DNA of 64,000 nt from Pseudomonas abieticivorans (GTDB lineage Bacteria; Pseudomonadota; Gammaproteobacteria; Pseudomonadales; Pseudomonadaceae), in contig NZ_CP094975.1 of NCBI RefSeq assembly GCF_023509015.1, forward strand, positions 1,061,501 to 1,125,500, read 5' to 3'. Shown one piece after another: positions 29,380 through 37,761 of this stretch. The number at the start of each line of letters is the position of its first letter. The stretch's first letter is position 1. The position numbers and the translations under genes are program-made. The notes beneath the pieces were generated by a model. That model worked only from the letters and a program-made list of their open reading frames with translations. It was not told the DNA's origin and ran no database searches.

Positions 29380-30060
29380 GAGCGGATTCATCCGCGAAGA
29401 ACGCACCGCGGTATACCAGAAGCCCCGCAGCGATCTTTTCGCGGATAAATCCGCTCCTACAGGCCATCGCATTCTGTAGGAGCGGATTCATCCGCGAACA
29501 ATGCACCGCGGTATACCAGAAGCCCCGCAGCGATCTTTTCGCGGATAAATCCGATCCTACAGGCCATCGCATTCTGTAGGAGCGGATTCATCCGCGAAGA
29601 ACGCACCGCGGTATACCAGAAGCCCCGCAGCGATCTTTTCGCGGATAAATCCGCTCCTACAGGCCATCGCATTCTGTAGGAGCGGATTCATCCGCGAAGA
29701 ATGCACCGCGGTATGCCAGAAGCCCCGCAGCGATCTTTTCGCGGATAAATCCGCTCCTACAGGCCATCGCATTCTGTAGGAGCGGATTCATCCGCGAAGA
29801 ATGCACTGCGGTATACCAGAAGCCTCGCAGCGATCTTTTCGCGGATAAATCCGCTCCTACAGGCCATCGCATTCTGTAGGAGCGGATTCATCCGCGAAGA
29901 ATGCACCGCAGTATATCAGCAGCCCCGCAGCGATCTTTTCGCGGATAAATCCGCTCCTACAGGCCATCGCATTCTGTAGGAGCGGATACATCCGCGAAGA
30001 ATGCACCGCGGTATACCAGAAGCCCCGCAGCGATCTTTTCGCGGATAAATCCGCTCCTAC
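29376..30060. repeat. Tandem REPIN array, seven units at exact 100-bp spacing
   Basis: Units start with GTAGGAGCGGATTCATCCGC at 29376, 29476, 29576, 29676, 29776, 29876 and 29976, each 100 bp apart. Each has a left arm, a ~40-bp loop (AATGCACCGCGGTATACCAG then AAGCCCCGCAGCGATCTT), an inverted right arm TTCGCGGATAAATCCGCTCC(TAC) and a 15-bp spacer AGGCCATCGCATTCT. Copies differ at a handful of positions (for example GATCCTAC in unit 2, GGATACATCC in unit 7). The array fills the space between the thioredoxin-like gene and the convergent DUF2802 gene. No transposase gene is adjacent. Confidence 0.95.
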
Positions 30061-30070
30061 GGCAGTGCGG

Positions 30071-30463
30071 CTAGCCGCGGTGCAGCTTGCTCATCAACTC
30101 GGCCTCGGCCTGGGTCAGGCCGCAGGACTGGGTCAACTCGTCGACGCTGGCACCCATGCCCACCAGGCGCGCAGCCTGGGCAAACGACAGGCTGGAAGGG
30201 TCGCGCTGCTCGATCTGCGCCAACTTGTCGGGCAACGGCGCTACCACCGCGCGCAACTCGTGCAGGTCTTCCCCCATGCGCACGGTGCCGTTCTGGTAGT
30301 CCTCGACCCTGCGCGCCAACTCCTTGATGCGCTGGTCACGCAGCGCATCGCCTTGGGCCTGCTGCTGCGCGATCTGCCGCTGGCCACGGGTGTAGACCAT
30401 GAACATACCCAAGGTGGCTACCCACAGGATCGCCAGCACAATGACCGCTACCTCGAGAATCAA
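30071..30463 (-). CDS. DUF2802 membrane-anchored protein at the end of the chemotaxis operon
   Basis: A 130-aa protein with one N-terminal membrane segment (residues ~4-24), a coiled-coil-like region (QIAQQQAQGDALRDQRIKEL) and a conserved C-terminal DUF2802 helix-turn-helix-like part (ARLVGMGASVDELTQSCGLT then QAEAELMSKLH). The start appears to be a TTG (30461-30463) immediately after the cheW stop; the next Met would remove the membrane segment. It is conserved in Pseudomonas next to cheW; the function is unknown. Confidence 0.8.
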   Translation of the reverse strand: MILEVAVIVLAILWVATLGMFMVYTRGQRQIAQQQAQGDALRDQRIKELARRVEDYQNGTVRMGEDLHELRAVVAPLPDKLAQIEQRDPSSLSFAQAARLVGMGASVDELTQSCGLTQAEAELMSKLHRG

Positions 30464-30943
30464 TCAGATGCTCTCCAGCTCGGACCATTCTTCCTCGGTC
30501 ATCATCTTGTCCAGTTCAACCAGGATCAGCAGTTCGCCGTTCTTGTTGCACACGCCCTGGATGAACTTGGCCGATTCCTCGTTGCCGACGTTCGGTGCGG
30601 TTTCCACTTCCGACTGACGCAGGTAGACCACTTCGGCCACGCTGTCGACCAGGATGCCGACCACTTGCTTGTCAGCCTCGATGATGACGATACGGGTGTT
30701 GTCGCTGACATCGGCCGGCATCAGGCCGAAGCGCTGGCGGGTGTCGATCACGGTAACCACGTTGCCGCGCAGGTTGATGATACCCAGCACGTAGCTCGGC
30801 GCACCCGGTACCGGAGCGATTTCGGTGTAGCGCAGCACTTCCTGTACCTGCATCACGTTGATGCCGTAAGACTCATTGTCCAGGCGAAAGGTTACCCACT
30901 GCAGAATAGGATCTTCGGAACCTTGTGCAGACGACTTCTTCAT
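30464..30943 (-). CDS. cheW: Chemotaxis coupling protein CheW
   Basis: CheW (159 aa) couples chemoreceptors to CheA in polar arrays. The SH3-like domain shows WVTFRLDNESYGINVMQVQE, APSYVLGIINLRGNVVTVID and VGILVDSVAEVVYL. The ATG at 30941-30943 gives the usual length; the upstream extension of the open frame has no family sequence. It lies between ParP and the DUF2802 gene on one strand. Confidence 0.96.
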   Translation of the reverse strand: MKKSSAQGSEDPILQWVTFRLDNESYGINVMQVQEVLRYTEIAPVPGAPSYVLGIINLRGNVVTVIDTRQRFGLMPADVSDNTRIVIIEADKQVVGILVDSVAEVVYLRQSEVETAPNVGNEESAKFIQGVCNKNGELLILVELDKMMTEEEWSELESI

Positions 30944-31009
30944 ACCCCTAACCCCTCGAGAACCGTCGACGACGGTGTGTGCGTTACAAGGGCGCGCAAG
31001 CGCCACTCT

Positions 31010-31900
31010 TCATTTTTTCGGCTGGGCCGATGGTTTGGCAGATGCCTGTGTGTGCTGCATGTGCTTGACCGCGCCGCTGGCAATCAGCTCGGCAAGTTCG
31101 GCCACGTCCAGCAACGCACACATGTGTTCGATCACGGTGCCTGCCAGCCAAGGCCGCTGGCCCCGGTGGCTGCGCCATTTGATTTCATTGGGGTCCAGAC
31201 GCAACGAGCGGCTGACCTGATGCACGGCCAACCCCCACTCGTAGCCCTGCACCGAAATAACGTATTGCAGGCCCTGCTGGAAGTCGTCGCGGTAGCGGTC
31301 GGGCATCACCCAGCGCGCGGTGTCCAGTACCTTCAGGTTACCGGCCTGGCTTGGCAGGATGCCAAGGAACCAGTTGGGCTGACCAAACAATGGGGTCAGC
31401 TCCTGGCCGGCCAAGGAATAGATCGAACCCAGGCACACCAACGGTACGGCCAAGGTCAAACCGGCGACATCGAACAGCAGGCATTCGAAGGGTTCAGCGG
31501 CCCAGTGCGGGCGGCCATCGCTGGTGACCGCGGGTGGCTGCGCGCCCACGGGCGCTGGCAAGTGTACGTCCACCAACGGCTCGGCCAACGCCACCATGGG
31601 CTCCGGCACTGGCGGCGCGACAGGTGCAGGTTCGGGCTCGGGCTCGGGGGCCACGACCGGCAGCGGCACGGGCGTTGCCACTGCCACTGGCACCGGCACC
31701 GGCACCGGCGCCAGCCTCACGACCTGCTGCACCGCCGCATCGCGGGCCTGCTCCTCGAGTACGGCCGCCTGGAAGTCATCCAGACCGTCCAGCAGGTCAT
31801 TGCCGGCATCCAGCTCCTCGGTGGCTTCCTGCAACAAGCCGTCCAGGTAGGACTGCAAGGCCACATGGGGCTTGGTGGCGATATCGACGGGACGATTCAT
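31010..31900 (-). CDS. parP: ParP, CheW-domain protein for polar array localisation
   Basis: A 296-aa protein: an N-terminal helical part (VALQSYLDGLLQEATEELDA), a long Pro/Val/Glu linker (residues ~65-110) and a C-terminal CheW-like domain (ECLLFDVAGLTLAVPLVCLG; VLDTARWVMPDRYRDDFQ). This layout, and the ParA-like gene upstream with a 1-nt TGATG junction, identifies ParP, which tethers CheA arrays to the ParC system at the pole. The CheW-like part is shorter than in CheW, as in other ParPs. Confidence 0.85.
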   Translation of the reverse strand: MNRPVDIATKPHVALQSYLDGLLQEATEELDAGNDLLDGLDDFQAAVLEEQARDAAVQQVVRLAPVPVPVPVAVATPVPLPVVAPEPEPEPAPVAPPVPEPMVALAEPLVDVHLPAPVGAQPPAVTSDGRPHWAAEPFECLLFDVAGLTLAVPLVCLGSIYSLAGQELTPLFGQPNWFLGILPSQAGNLKVLDTARWVMPDRYRDDFQQGLQYVISVQGYEWGLAVHQVSRSLRLDPNEIKWRSHRGQRPWLAGTVIEHMCALLDVAELAELIASGAVKHMQHTQASAKPSAQPKK

Positions 31901-32688
31901 CAGGCCACCTGGCTAACGAGTTGTTGTGCCAGCAAGTGCTTGAGCAAGGCGCGATAGGCGACCACGCCGCGGCTCTTGGGATCAAACTGCGAGGGCGTCT
32001 GCCCGGCCCGGCTGGCATCGCGCAGGCGCGTGTCGACGGGTATGTAGCCCTGCCAGAGGTGCTCGGGGTAACCATCCTTCAACACTCGCAAGGTGCCCAG
32101 GGAGGCCTGGGTGCGGCGGTCGAACAGGGTGGGCACGATGCTGAACGGCAAGGCCTGCTTGCGCGAGCGATTGATCATTGCCAACGTGCTGACCATGCGT
32201 TCCAGGCCTTTGACCGCCAGGTACTCGGTTTGCACCGGGATCACCAACTGCTGGCTGGCAGCCAGGGCATTGACCATCAACACGCCGAGCAACGGCGGGC
32301 TGTCGATGATGGCGTAATCGAAATCCTGCCACAGCTGCGCCAGAGTTTTGGCTATCACCAACCCAAGGCCACTTTGGCCGGGCGATTGACGCTCCAGGGT
32401 GGCCAACGCCGTGCTCGAAGGCAGCAGCGAAATGCGCTCATCGCTGGTGGGCAACAGCAATTGACCCGGCAGGCCTTCGGGCACCAGGCCCTTGTGCAAA
32501 AACAGGTCGTAGCAGCTGTGTTCCAGGGCATCGGGGTTGTGCCCGAAATAACTGGTCATGGAGCCGTGGGGGTCCAGGTCGACCACGACCACGCGCTTGC
32601 CCGCCTCGGCCAGCAAGCCGGCCAGGGCGATCGAAGTGGTGGTCTTGCCGACCCCACCTTTTTGGTTGGCTACTGCCCAGACTCTCAT
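31900..32688 (-). CDS. parC: ParC, ParA-like ATPase for chemotaxis array positioning
   Basis: A 262-aa ParA/MinD-type ATPase. The deviant Walker A is ANQKGGVGKTTTSIALAG and the switch region VVVVDLDPHGSMTSYFG; the later IIDSPPLLGVLMVNAL is the Walker B region. In chemotaxis operons this protein is ParC, which places the signalling arrays at the cell pole with ParP. The ATG at 32686-32688 (MRVWAVANQKGG) is the correct start; the longer frame adds nine unrelated residues. It is not a plasmid or chromosome partition gene: there is no parB beside it. Confidence 0.88.
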   Translation of the reverse strand: MRVWAVANQKGGVGKTTTSIALAGLLAEAGKRVVVVDLDPHGSMTSYFGHNPDALEHSCYDLFLHKGLVPEGLPGQLLLPTSDERISLLPSSTALATLERQSPGQSGLGLVIAKTLAQLWQDFDYAIIDSPPLLGVLMVNALAASQQLVIPVQTEYLAVKGLERMVSTLAMINRSRKQALPFSIVPTLFDRRTQASLGTLRVLKDGYPEHLWQGYIPVDTRLRDASRAGQTPSQFDPKSRGVVAYRALLKHLLAQQLVSQVA

Positions 32689-32747
32689 AGGGTGATATTC
32701 CTCGCGGCACGGCAAACGGGACTTACCGTGGCATGCGACTCACTAAG

Positions 32748-33645
32748 TTATAAGGCCGGTGACGGGGAATTGACGGCATTGGCCCCCACCGACTGCGTTA
32801 CGGGCGACGGTGCACTTTGTGTGCCAGCACGCCTCATTGCCGCGTCCGGCGTAGCATTGGCACTTCCAGCACCGGTCAAACTGCGCCGCACCTCCAGGTT
32901 GCGCGAAATCACCAGCACCACCCGACGGTTGTGCGCACGCCCCTCGGCGGTTGCGTTGGTGGCCACCGGCTGAAACTCGCCGTAGCCCACCGACGCCATG
33001 CGCCCTGGGTTGATCCCTTCCATGGCCAGCATGCGCACGATGCTCGACGCCCGCGCCGAAGACAGCTCCCAGTTGGTGGGGTACTGCGCGGTGCGGATCG
33101 GCTGGTCGTCGGTAAACCCTTCGACGTGCACTGGGTTGGCGTAGGGCTTGAGGATCTTCGCCACTTTTTCGATGATCGAGAACGCCTTGTCGCTGGGGAT
33201 GGCATCGCCGCTGCCGAACAGCAGGCCGGACTTGAGTTCTATCTCGATCCACAACTCGTTGCCGCGCACGGTCAACTGGTTGGACTTGATCAGGTCGCCG
33301 AAACCGTCGCGCACCTCGTTGGCAATGGTTTGCAGCGGGTTGTCGGCGTTTTGCGCGATACCGGCATCGACCTCCTCGCTGTCCTTGACCAGGGGCTCGG
33401 AAGGCTTGACCGTGAGCGGCTTTTCGTCGCCGATCGGGATCGGCCGCAAGCTATTTGTCGGGGTCATTGAACACCCCGATCAGCGCCTGGGACAGCACCT
33501 TGTACTTGCCTTCGTTGATCGAGGAGATGGAATACATCACCACGAAAAAGGCGAACAGCAGGGTGATGAAGTCGGCATAGGACACCAGCCAGCGCTCGTG
33601 GTTTTCATGCTCTTCGTGTTGCTGGCGGCGATGACGACGGGCCAT
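32748..33645 (-). pseudogene. motD: Flagellar motor stator MotD, split by a single-base frameshift
   Basis: MotD is the MotB-like peptidoglycan-binding stator subunit that pairs with MotC. The first 64 codons (33645-33451) contain the plug/membrane part HERWLVSYADFITLLFAFFV with the proton-path Asp25, and end at TAG after GVFNDPDK. The rest (SLRPIPIGDEKPL onward, OmpA-like HVEGFTDDQPIRTAQYPTNW and AHNRRVVLVISRN) continues in the next frame to 32748. Removing one T near 33452 (GACAAA-T-AGCTTG) joins them as DKSLRPIPIGDEK, giving 298 aa, the normal MotD length. Either a true mutation or a sequence error. An internal ATG at 33467 could start the C-terminal piece, which would lack the membrane anchor. 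Confidence 0.85.
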
Positions 33646-33656
33646 GGTCTACTCCA

Positions 33657-34397
33657 TCAATCCATGAAGCCTTGCAGCTTCAATTCGATTGAACGCGGGT
33701 TCTCGCCTTCGGCGATCGACAAGATCCCCTCCAGCAGCATTTCCCGGTAGCGGGACTGGCGAATGGCGATGGCCTTGAGCTTGTTGGCCACCGGCAGCAG
33801 GATCAGGTTGGCCGTGGCCACGCCGTAGATGGTGGCAACGAAGGCCACGGCAATGCCACCGCCCAGTTGCGAGGGGTCGGCCAGGTTACCCATCACATGG
33901 ATAAGGCCCATCACCGCACCGATGATACCGATGGTGGGCGCGTAGCCGCCCATGCACTCGAACACCTTGGCGGCCTGGATATCGCGGCTTTCCTGGGTCA
34001 CGAAATCCACTTCGAGAATGCTGCGGATGGCCTCGGGCTCGGCGCCGTCCACCAGCAACTGCAAACCTTTGCGGGCATAGGTGTCAGGCTCGGTATCGGC
34101 CACGCTTTCCAGGCCCAGCAGGCCCTCCTTGCGCGCCGTGAGGCTCCAGTTGACCACCCGGTCGATGCCGCCGGCCAGGTCGATGCGCGGCGGGAACAGA
34201 ATCCACACGGCGATCTGCATGGCCCGCTTGAACGCGCTGATGGGCGACTGCAACAGGCAGGCGGCCAAGGTGCCGCCGATCACGATCAGCGCCGCCGGGC
34301 CATTGAGCAGCGCGGACAAATGCCCGCCCTCCAGGAAGTTACCGCCAATGATGGCGACAAAAGCCAGGATGATCCCTATCAGGCTCAATACATCCAT
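33657..34397 (-). CDS. motC: Flagellar motor stator protein MotC
   Basis: MotC (246 aa) is the MotA-like proton-channel subunit of the second Pseudomonas stator, important for torque in viscous conditions and swarming. Four membrane segments are visible; family sequence includes ALIVIGGTLAACLLQSP, the cytoplasmic charged region, and the last two helices GGYAPTIGIIGAVMGLIHVM and VAFVATIYGVATANLILLP. The ATG at 34395-34397 overlaps the cheB stop by 1 nt. MotC itself is intact; its partner gene motD is frameshifted. Confidence 0.95.
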   Translation of the reverse strand: MDVLSLIGIILAFVAIIGGNFLEGGHLSALLNGPAALIVIGGTLAACLLQSPISAFKRAMQIAVWILFPPRIDLAGGIDRVVNWSLTARKEGLLGLESVADTEPDTYARKGLQLLVDGAEPEAIRSILEVDFVTQESRDIQAAKVFECMGGYAPTIGIIGAVMGLIHVMGNLADPSQLGGGIAVAFVATIYGVATANLILLPVANKLKAIAIRQSRYREMLLEGILSIAEGENPRSIELKLQGFMD

Positions 34398-35521
34398 CAG
34401 ACACACGCCTCCACCAGGTGACGGCCGATGTCATCCAGGCCATACACCGCGTCGGCGAGGTTGGCTTTGACGATGGCCATGGGCATACCGTAGATGACAC
34501 AGCTGGCCTCATCCTGGGCCCAGATCTGGCTGCCGCCCTGCTTGAGCAGGCGCGCGCCTTCACGCCCGTCGGCGCCCATGCCGGTCAGCACCACGGCCAG
34601 CACTTTGTCGCCATAGGACTTGGCCGCCGAACCAAAGGTAATGTCCACGCAGGGCTTGTAATTGAGGCGCTCGTCGCCAGGCAGGATTTTCACCGTGCCC
34701 CGCCCGTCCACCATCATCTGTTTGCCACCTGGCGCCAACAGTGCCAGGCCCGGGCGCAGCACATCGCCGTCCTCGGCTTCTTTGACACTGATGCGGCACA
34801 GCTTGTCCAGGCGCTCGGCGAAGGCCTTGGTGAAGGCCGCCGGCATGTGCTGGATCAGCACGATCGGTGCCGCAAAGTTGGCCGGCAATTGGGTCAGCAC
34901 CCGCTGCAGCGCCACTGGGCCACCGGTGGACGTGCCTATGGCGACCAATTTGTAGTGCTTGCGCTTGGGCGCCGGCGAATGGCTGGCCGGGGCGTGCGCG
35001 GGAGCTGCTGCCGGCGCGCGCGCCGCCAGGGTGCGGGCCGGCGCTTGCAGCCCACTGGCCGCTGGGGCTGACGCCGGTGCATGCGCAGCCGGCGCAGGGG
35101 CTGCGTAGGAGCTCAGGCGGCGGTTGCTGCGCGAGATGGTGTGAACCTTCTCGCAGAGCATCTGCTTGACCTTCTCGGGGTTGCGCGAGATGTCTTCGAA
35201 ATTCTTCGGCAGGTAATCCACGGCACCGGCGTCCAGCGCATCCAGGGTAACCCGGGCGCCTTCATGGGTGAGCGAGGAGAACATCAGCACCGGCGTCGGG
35301 CAACGCTGCATGATGTGCCGCACGGCCGTGATGCCGTCCATCATGGGCATTTCGTAGTCCATGGTGATCACGTCCGGCTTGAGCGATTGAGCCAGGTCAA
35401 TCGCCTCCTTGCCATTGGTCGCGGTACCGACTACCTGAATATTCGGATCCGAGGAAAGGATTTCCGAAACGCGGCGGCGGAAGAAACCCGAATCATCCAC
35501 CACCAGGACCTTGACTGCCAT
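34397..35521 (-). CDS. cheB: Chemotaxis response regulator methylesterase CheB
   Basis: CheB (374 aa) demethylates chemoreceptors when phosphorylated by CheA. The N-terminal receiver has VVDDSGFFRR and the phosphoacceptor Asp55 (ITMDYEMPMMDG); the C-terminal esterase has the catalytic Ser in IGTSTGGPVAL, His in LIQHMPAAFT and Asp in LTGMGADGREG. An unusually long Ala/Pro/His linker (residues ~145-195) joins the domains. The ATG at 35519-35521 is preceded by a GGAG. Confidence 0.96.
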   Translation of the reverse strand: MAVKVLVVDDSGFFRRRVSEILSSDPNIQVVGTATNGKEAIDLAQSLKPDVITMDYEMPMMDGITAVRHIMQRCPTPVLMFSSLTHEGARVTLDALDAGAVDYLPKNFEDISRNPEKVKQMLCEKVHTISRSNRRLSSYAAPAPAAHAPASAPAASGLQAPARTLAARAPAAAPAHAPASHSPAPKRKHYKLVAIGTSTGGPVALQRVLTQLPANFAAPIVLIQHMPAAFTKAFAERLDKLCRISVKEAEDGDVLRPGLALLAPGGKQMMVDGRGTVKILPGDERLNYKPCVDITFGSAAKSYGDKVLAVVLTGMGADGREGARLLKQGGSQIWAQDEASCVIYGMPMAIVKANLADAVYGLDDIGRHLVEACV

Positions 35522-35564
35522 AAACACTCCATTAAGCGGTGCGCACCAGGCGCACCGCCAAAGA

Positions 35565-37733
35565 TCAGATACGCCGCGCCGCGTAGCGCTTGAGCATGCT
35601 CGGAACATCGAGAATCAGTGCGATGCGACCGTCACCGGTAATGGTGGCGCCCGACATGCCTGGCGTACCCTGGAGCATCTTGCCCAAAGGCTTGATCACC
35701 ACTTCTTCCTGGCCCACCAACTGGTCGACCACGAAACCGATGCGCTGGGTGCCCACCGAGAGGATCACCACGTGGCCTTCGCGCTGCTCTTCGTGGGCAG
35801 CCGAACTGACCAGCCAGCGCTTGAGATAGAACAACGGCAGCGCCTTGTCGCGCACGATCACCACTTCCTGGCCGTCGACCACGTTGGTGCGCGACAGGTC
35901 CAGGTGGAAGATCTCGTTGACGTTGACCAGCGGGAAGGCGAACGCCTGGTTGCCCAGCATCACCATCAGGGTGGGCATGATCGCCAGGGTCAAAGGCACC
36001 TTGATGACGATCTTCGAGCCCTGGCCCTTGACCGAGTAGATGTTGATAGAGCCGTTGAGCTGGGAGATCTTGGTCTTGACCACGTCCATGCCGACACCAC
36101 GGCCCGACACGTCGCTGATCTCGGTCTTGGTCGAAAAGCCCGGGGCGAAGATGAGGTTGTAGCAGTCGGTTTCGCTCAGGCGGTCGGCGGCGTCCTTGTC
36201 CATCAGGCCTTTTTCCACGGCCTTGGCGCGCAACACGTTGGGGTCCATGCCCTTGCCGTCGTCAGAGATCGACAGCAAGATGTGGTCGCCTTCCTGTTCG
36301 GCCGAGAGGACTACCTTGCCGTTGCGCGACTTGCCACTGGCTTCGCGCTCTTCAGGGGTTTCGATGCCGTGGTCGACTGCGTTGCGCACCAAGTGCACCA
36401 GCGGGTCGGCGAGGGCCTCGACCAGGTTTTTATCAAGGTCGGTCTCTTCGCCGACCAGCTCCAGGTTGATCTCTTTCTTGAGCTGGCGGGCCAGGTCGCG
36501 AACCTGGCGCGGGAAGCGCCCGAAGACCTTCTTGATCGGCTGCATGCGGGTCTTCATGACCGCGGTCTGCAGGTCGGCGGTAACCACGTCGAGGTTGGAC
36601 ACCGCCTTGGACATGGCTTCGTCGGCGCTGTTGGCCCCCAGGCGTACCAGGCGGTTACGCACCAGCACCAGTTCGCCGACCATGTTCATGATTTCGTCCA
36701 AGCGCGCGGTATCGACCCGCACGGTGGTTTCTGCTTCGCTGGCAGGCGGCTTTTCTGCTGCCGGGGCTGCCGCTCGGGCGGGTGCCGCGCGCTCAGCAGG
36801 CTTGGCGACAGGGGCCGGTGCCGGTTTGGCGACGGCCGCCGGGGCGGCTGCAACCGCAGTGGCCGCGGCCGGCGCTTCGCTGAACTTACCCTTGCCGTGC
36901 AGATCATCCAGCAGGGATTCGAACTCGTCGTCGGTGATGTGATCGCTGCTGGCAGGCGCCGCTGCAACCGCTGGCTTGGCAGGGGCCACTGCGTCGGCGG
37001 CAAAGCTGCCCTTGCCGTGCAACTGGTCGAGCAGGGCTTCGAATTCGTCGTCGGTGATTTCATCGCTGGCTGGCGCACCGCTCGACACCGCGACAGCCGC
37101 CACCGGCGCCACGGCCTCGGTGGTGAACTGGCCTTTGCCGTGCAATTGATCGAGCAGCGATTCGAATTCGTCGTCGGTGATTTCATCGCCTGCAACGGCG
37201 GCAGGTTCTGGCGCTTGTGCCTGCGCCTTGACCGCGTTCAACGAGTCGAGCAACTGCTCGAACTCGCTGTCGGTGATGTCGCCGGAGTCAGCCACTGGCG
37301 CTGGCTCGGCCATGGCCACAGGTGCGGGTACGTCTTCGGCGCTGGCAGGCTCTGCCAGGCGCGAAAGGGCGGCAAGCAACTGGGGGGTGGCCGGGGTGAT
37401 GTCGGTGCGCTCACGGACTTCGCTGAACATGCCGTTCACCGCGTCGAGTGCCTCGAGCACCACGTCCATCAGCTCCGCATCGACGCGACGCTCACCCTTG
37501 CGCAGGATGTCGAACACGTTCTCGGCGATGTGGCAGCACTCCACCAGCTCATTGAGCTGGAGGAAGCCGGCGCCCCCTTTTACAGTGTGAAAACCGCGAA
37601 AAATTGCATTGAGCAGGTCGGCGTCATCTGGGCGGCTTTCCAGCTCGACCAGTTGCTCGGACAGCAACTCAAGAATTTCACCGGCTTCTACCAGAAAATC
37701 CTGAAGGATTTCTTCGTCGGCGCCGAAGCTCAT
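35565..37733 (-). CDS. cheA: Chemotaxis histidine kinase CheA
   Basis: CheA (722 aa) is the central chemotaxis kinase. P1 (Hpt) has the phosphorylated His49 in FRGFHTVKGGAG. The region ~130-335 has no folded P2 domain that I can recognise; it is an Ala/Pro-rich linker with four related acidic peptides at ~152-166, 182-201, 223-242 and 263-282 (for example DEITDDEFESLLDQLHGKG). P3 (dimerisation) follows with RLDEIMNMVGELVLVRNRL, then P4 kinase (HLVRNAVDHGIETPEER; ISDDGKGMDP; GRGVGMDVVKTKI) and P5, the CheW-like domain. The linker peptides resemble CheY-binding motifs (see findings). Confidence 0.96.
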   Translation of the reverse strand: MSFGADEEILQDFLVEAGEILELLSEQLVELESRPDDADLLNAIFRGFHTVKGGAGFLQLNELVECCHIAENVFDILRKGERRVDAELMDVVLEALDAVNGMFSEVRERTDITPATPQLLAALSRLAEPASAEDVPAPVAMAEPAPVADSGDITDSEFEQLLDSLNAVKAQAQAPEPAAVAGDEITDDEFESLLDQLHGKGQFTTEAVAPVAAVAVSSGAPASDEITDDEFEALLDQLHGKGSFAADAVAPAKPAVAAAPASSDHITDDEFESLLDDLHGKGKFSEAPAAATAVAAAPAAVAKPAPAPVAKPAERAAPARAAAPAAEKPPASEAETTVRVDTARLDEIMNMVGELVLVRNRLVRLGANSADEAMSKAVSNLDVVTADLQTAVMKTRMQPIKKVFGRFPRQVRDLARQLKKEINLELVGEETDLDKNLVEALADPLVHLVRNAVDHGIETPEEREASGKSRNGKVVLSAEQEGDHILLSISDDGKGMDPNVLRAKAVEKGLMDKDAADRLSETDCYNLIFAPGFSTKTEISDVSGRGVGMDVVKTKISQLNGSINIYSVKGQGSKIVIKVPLTLAIMPTLMVMLGNQAFAFPLVNVNEIFHLDLSRTNVVDGQEVVIVRDKALPLFYLKRWLVSSAAHEEQREGHVVILSVGTQRIGFVVDQLVGQEEVVIKPLGKMLQGTPGMSGATITGDGRIALILDVPSMLKRYAARRI

Positions 37734-37761
37734 ATGTGCCCCTTAAAAACCAAGAACGTCT

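Noticed and set aside
29376..30060. 100-bp periodic array considered as CRISPR or minisatellite protein gene
   Set aside because: Inverted REP arms, conserved spacers, no cas genes; the 71-72-aa open frames recur only because of the repeat period and have stop-to-stop structure.
31900..32688. Plasmid or chromosome partition ParA, suggesting an integrated element
   Set aside because: There is no parB or parS beside it, and it is overlapped by ParP in a chemotaxis operon, which identifies it as ParC.
33451..33467. Programmed +1 frameshift in motD
   Set aside because: There is a TAG after AAA but no upstream Shine-Dalgarno-like stimulator as in prfB and no slippery heptamer; a simple one-base insertion or sequence error is more likely.
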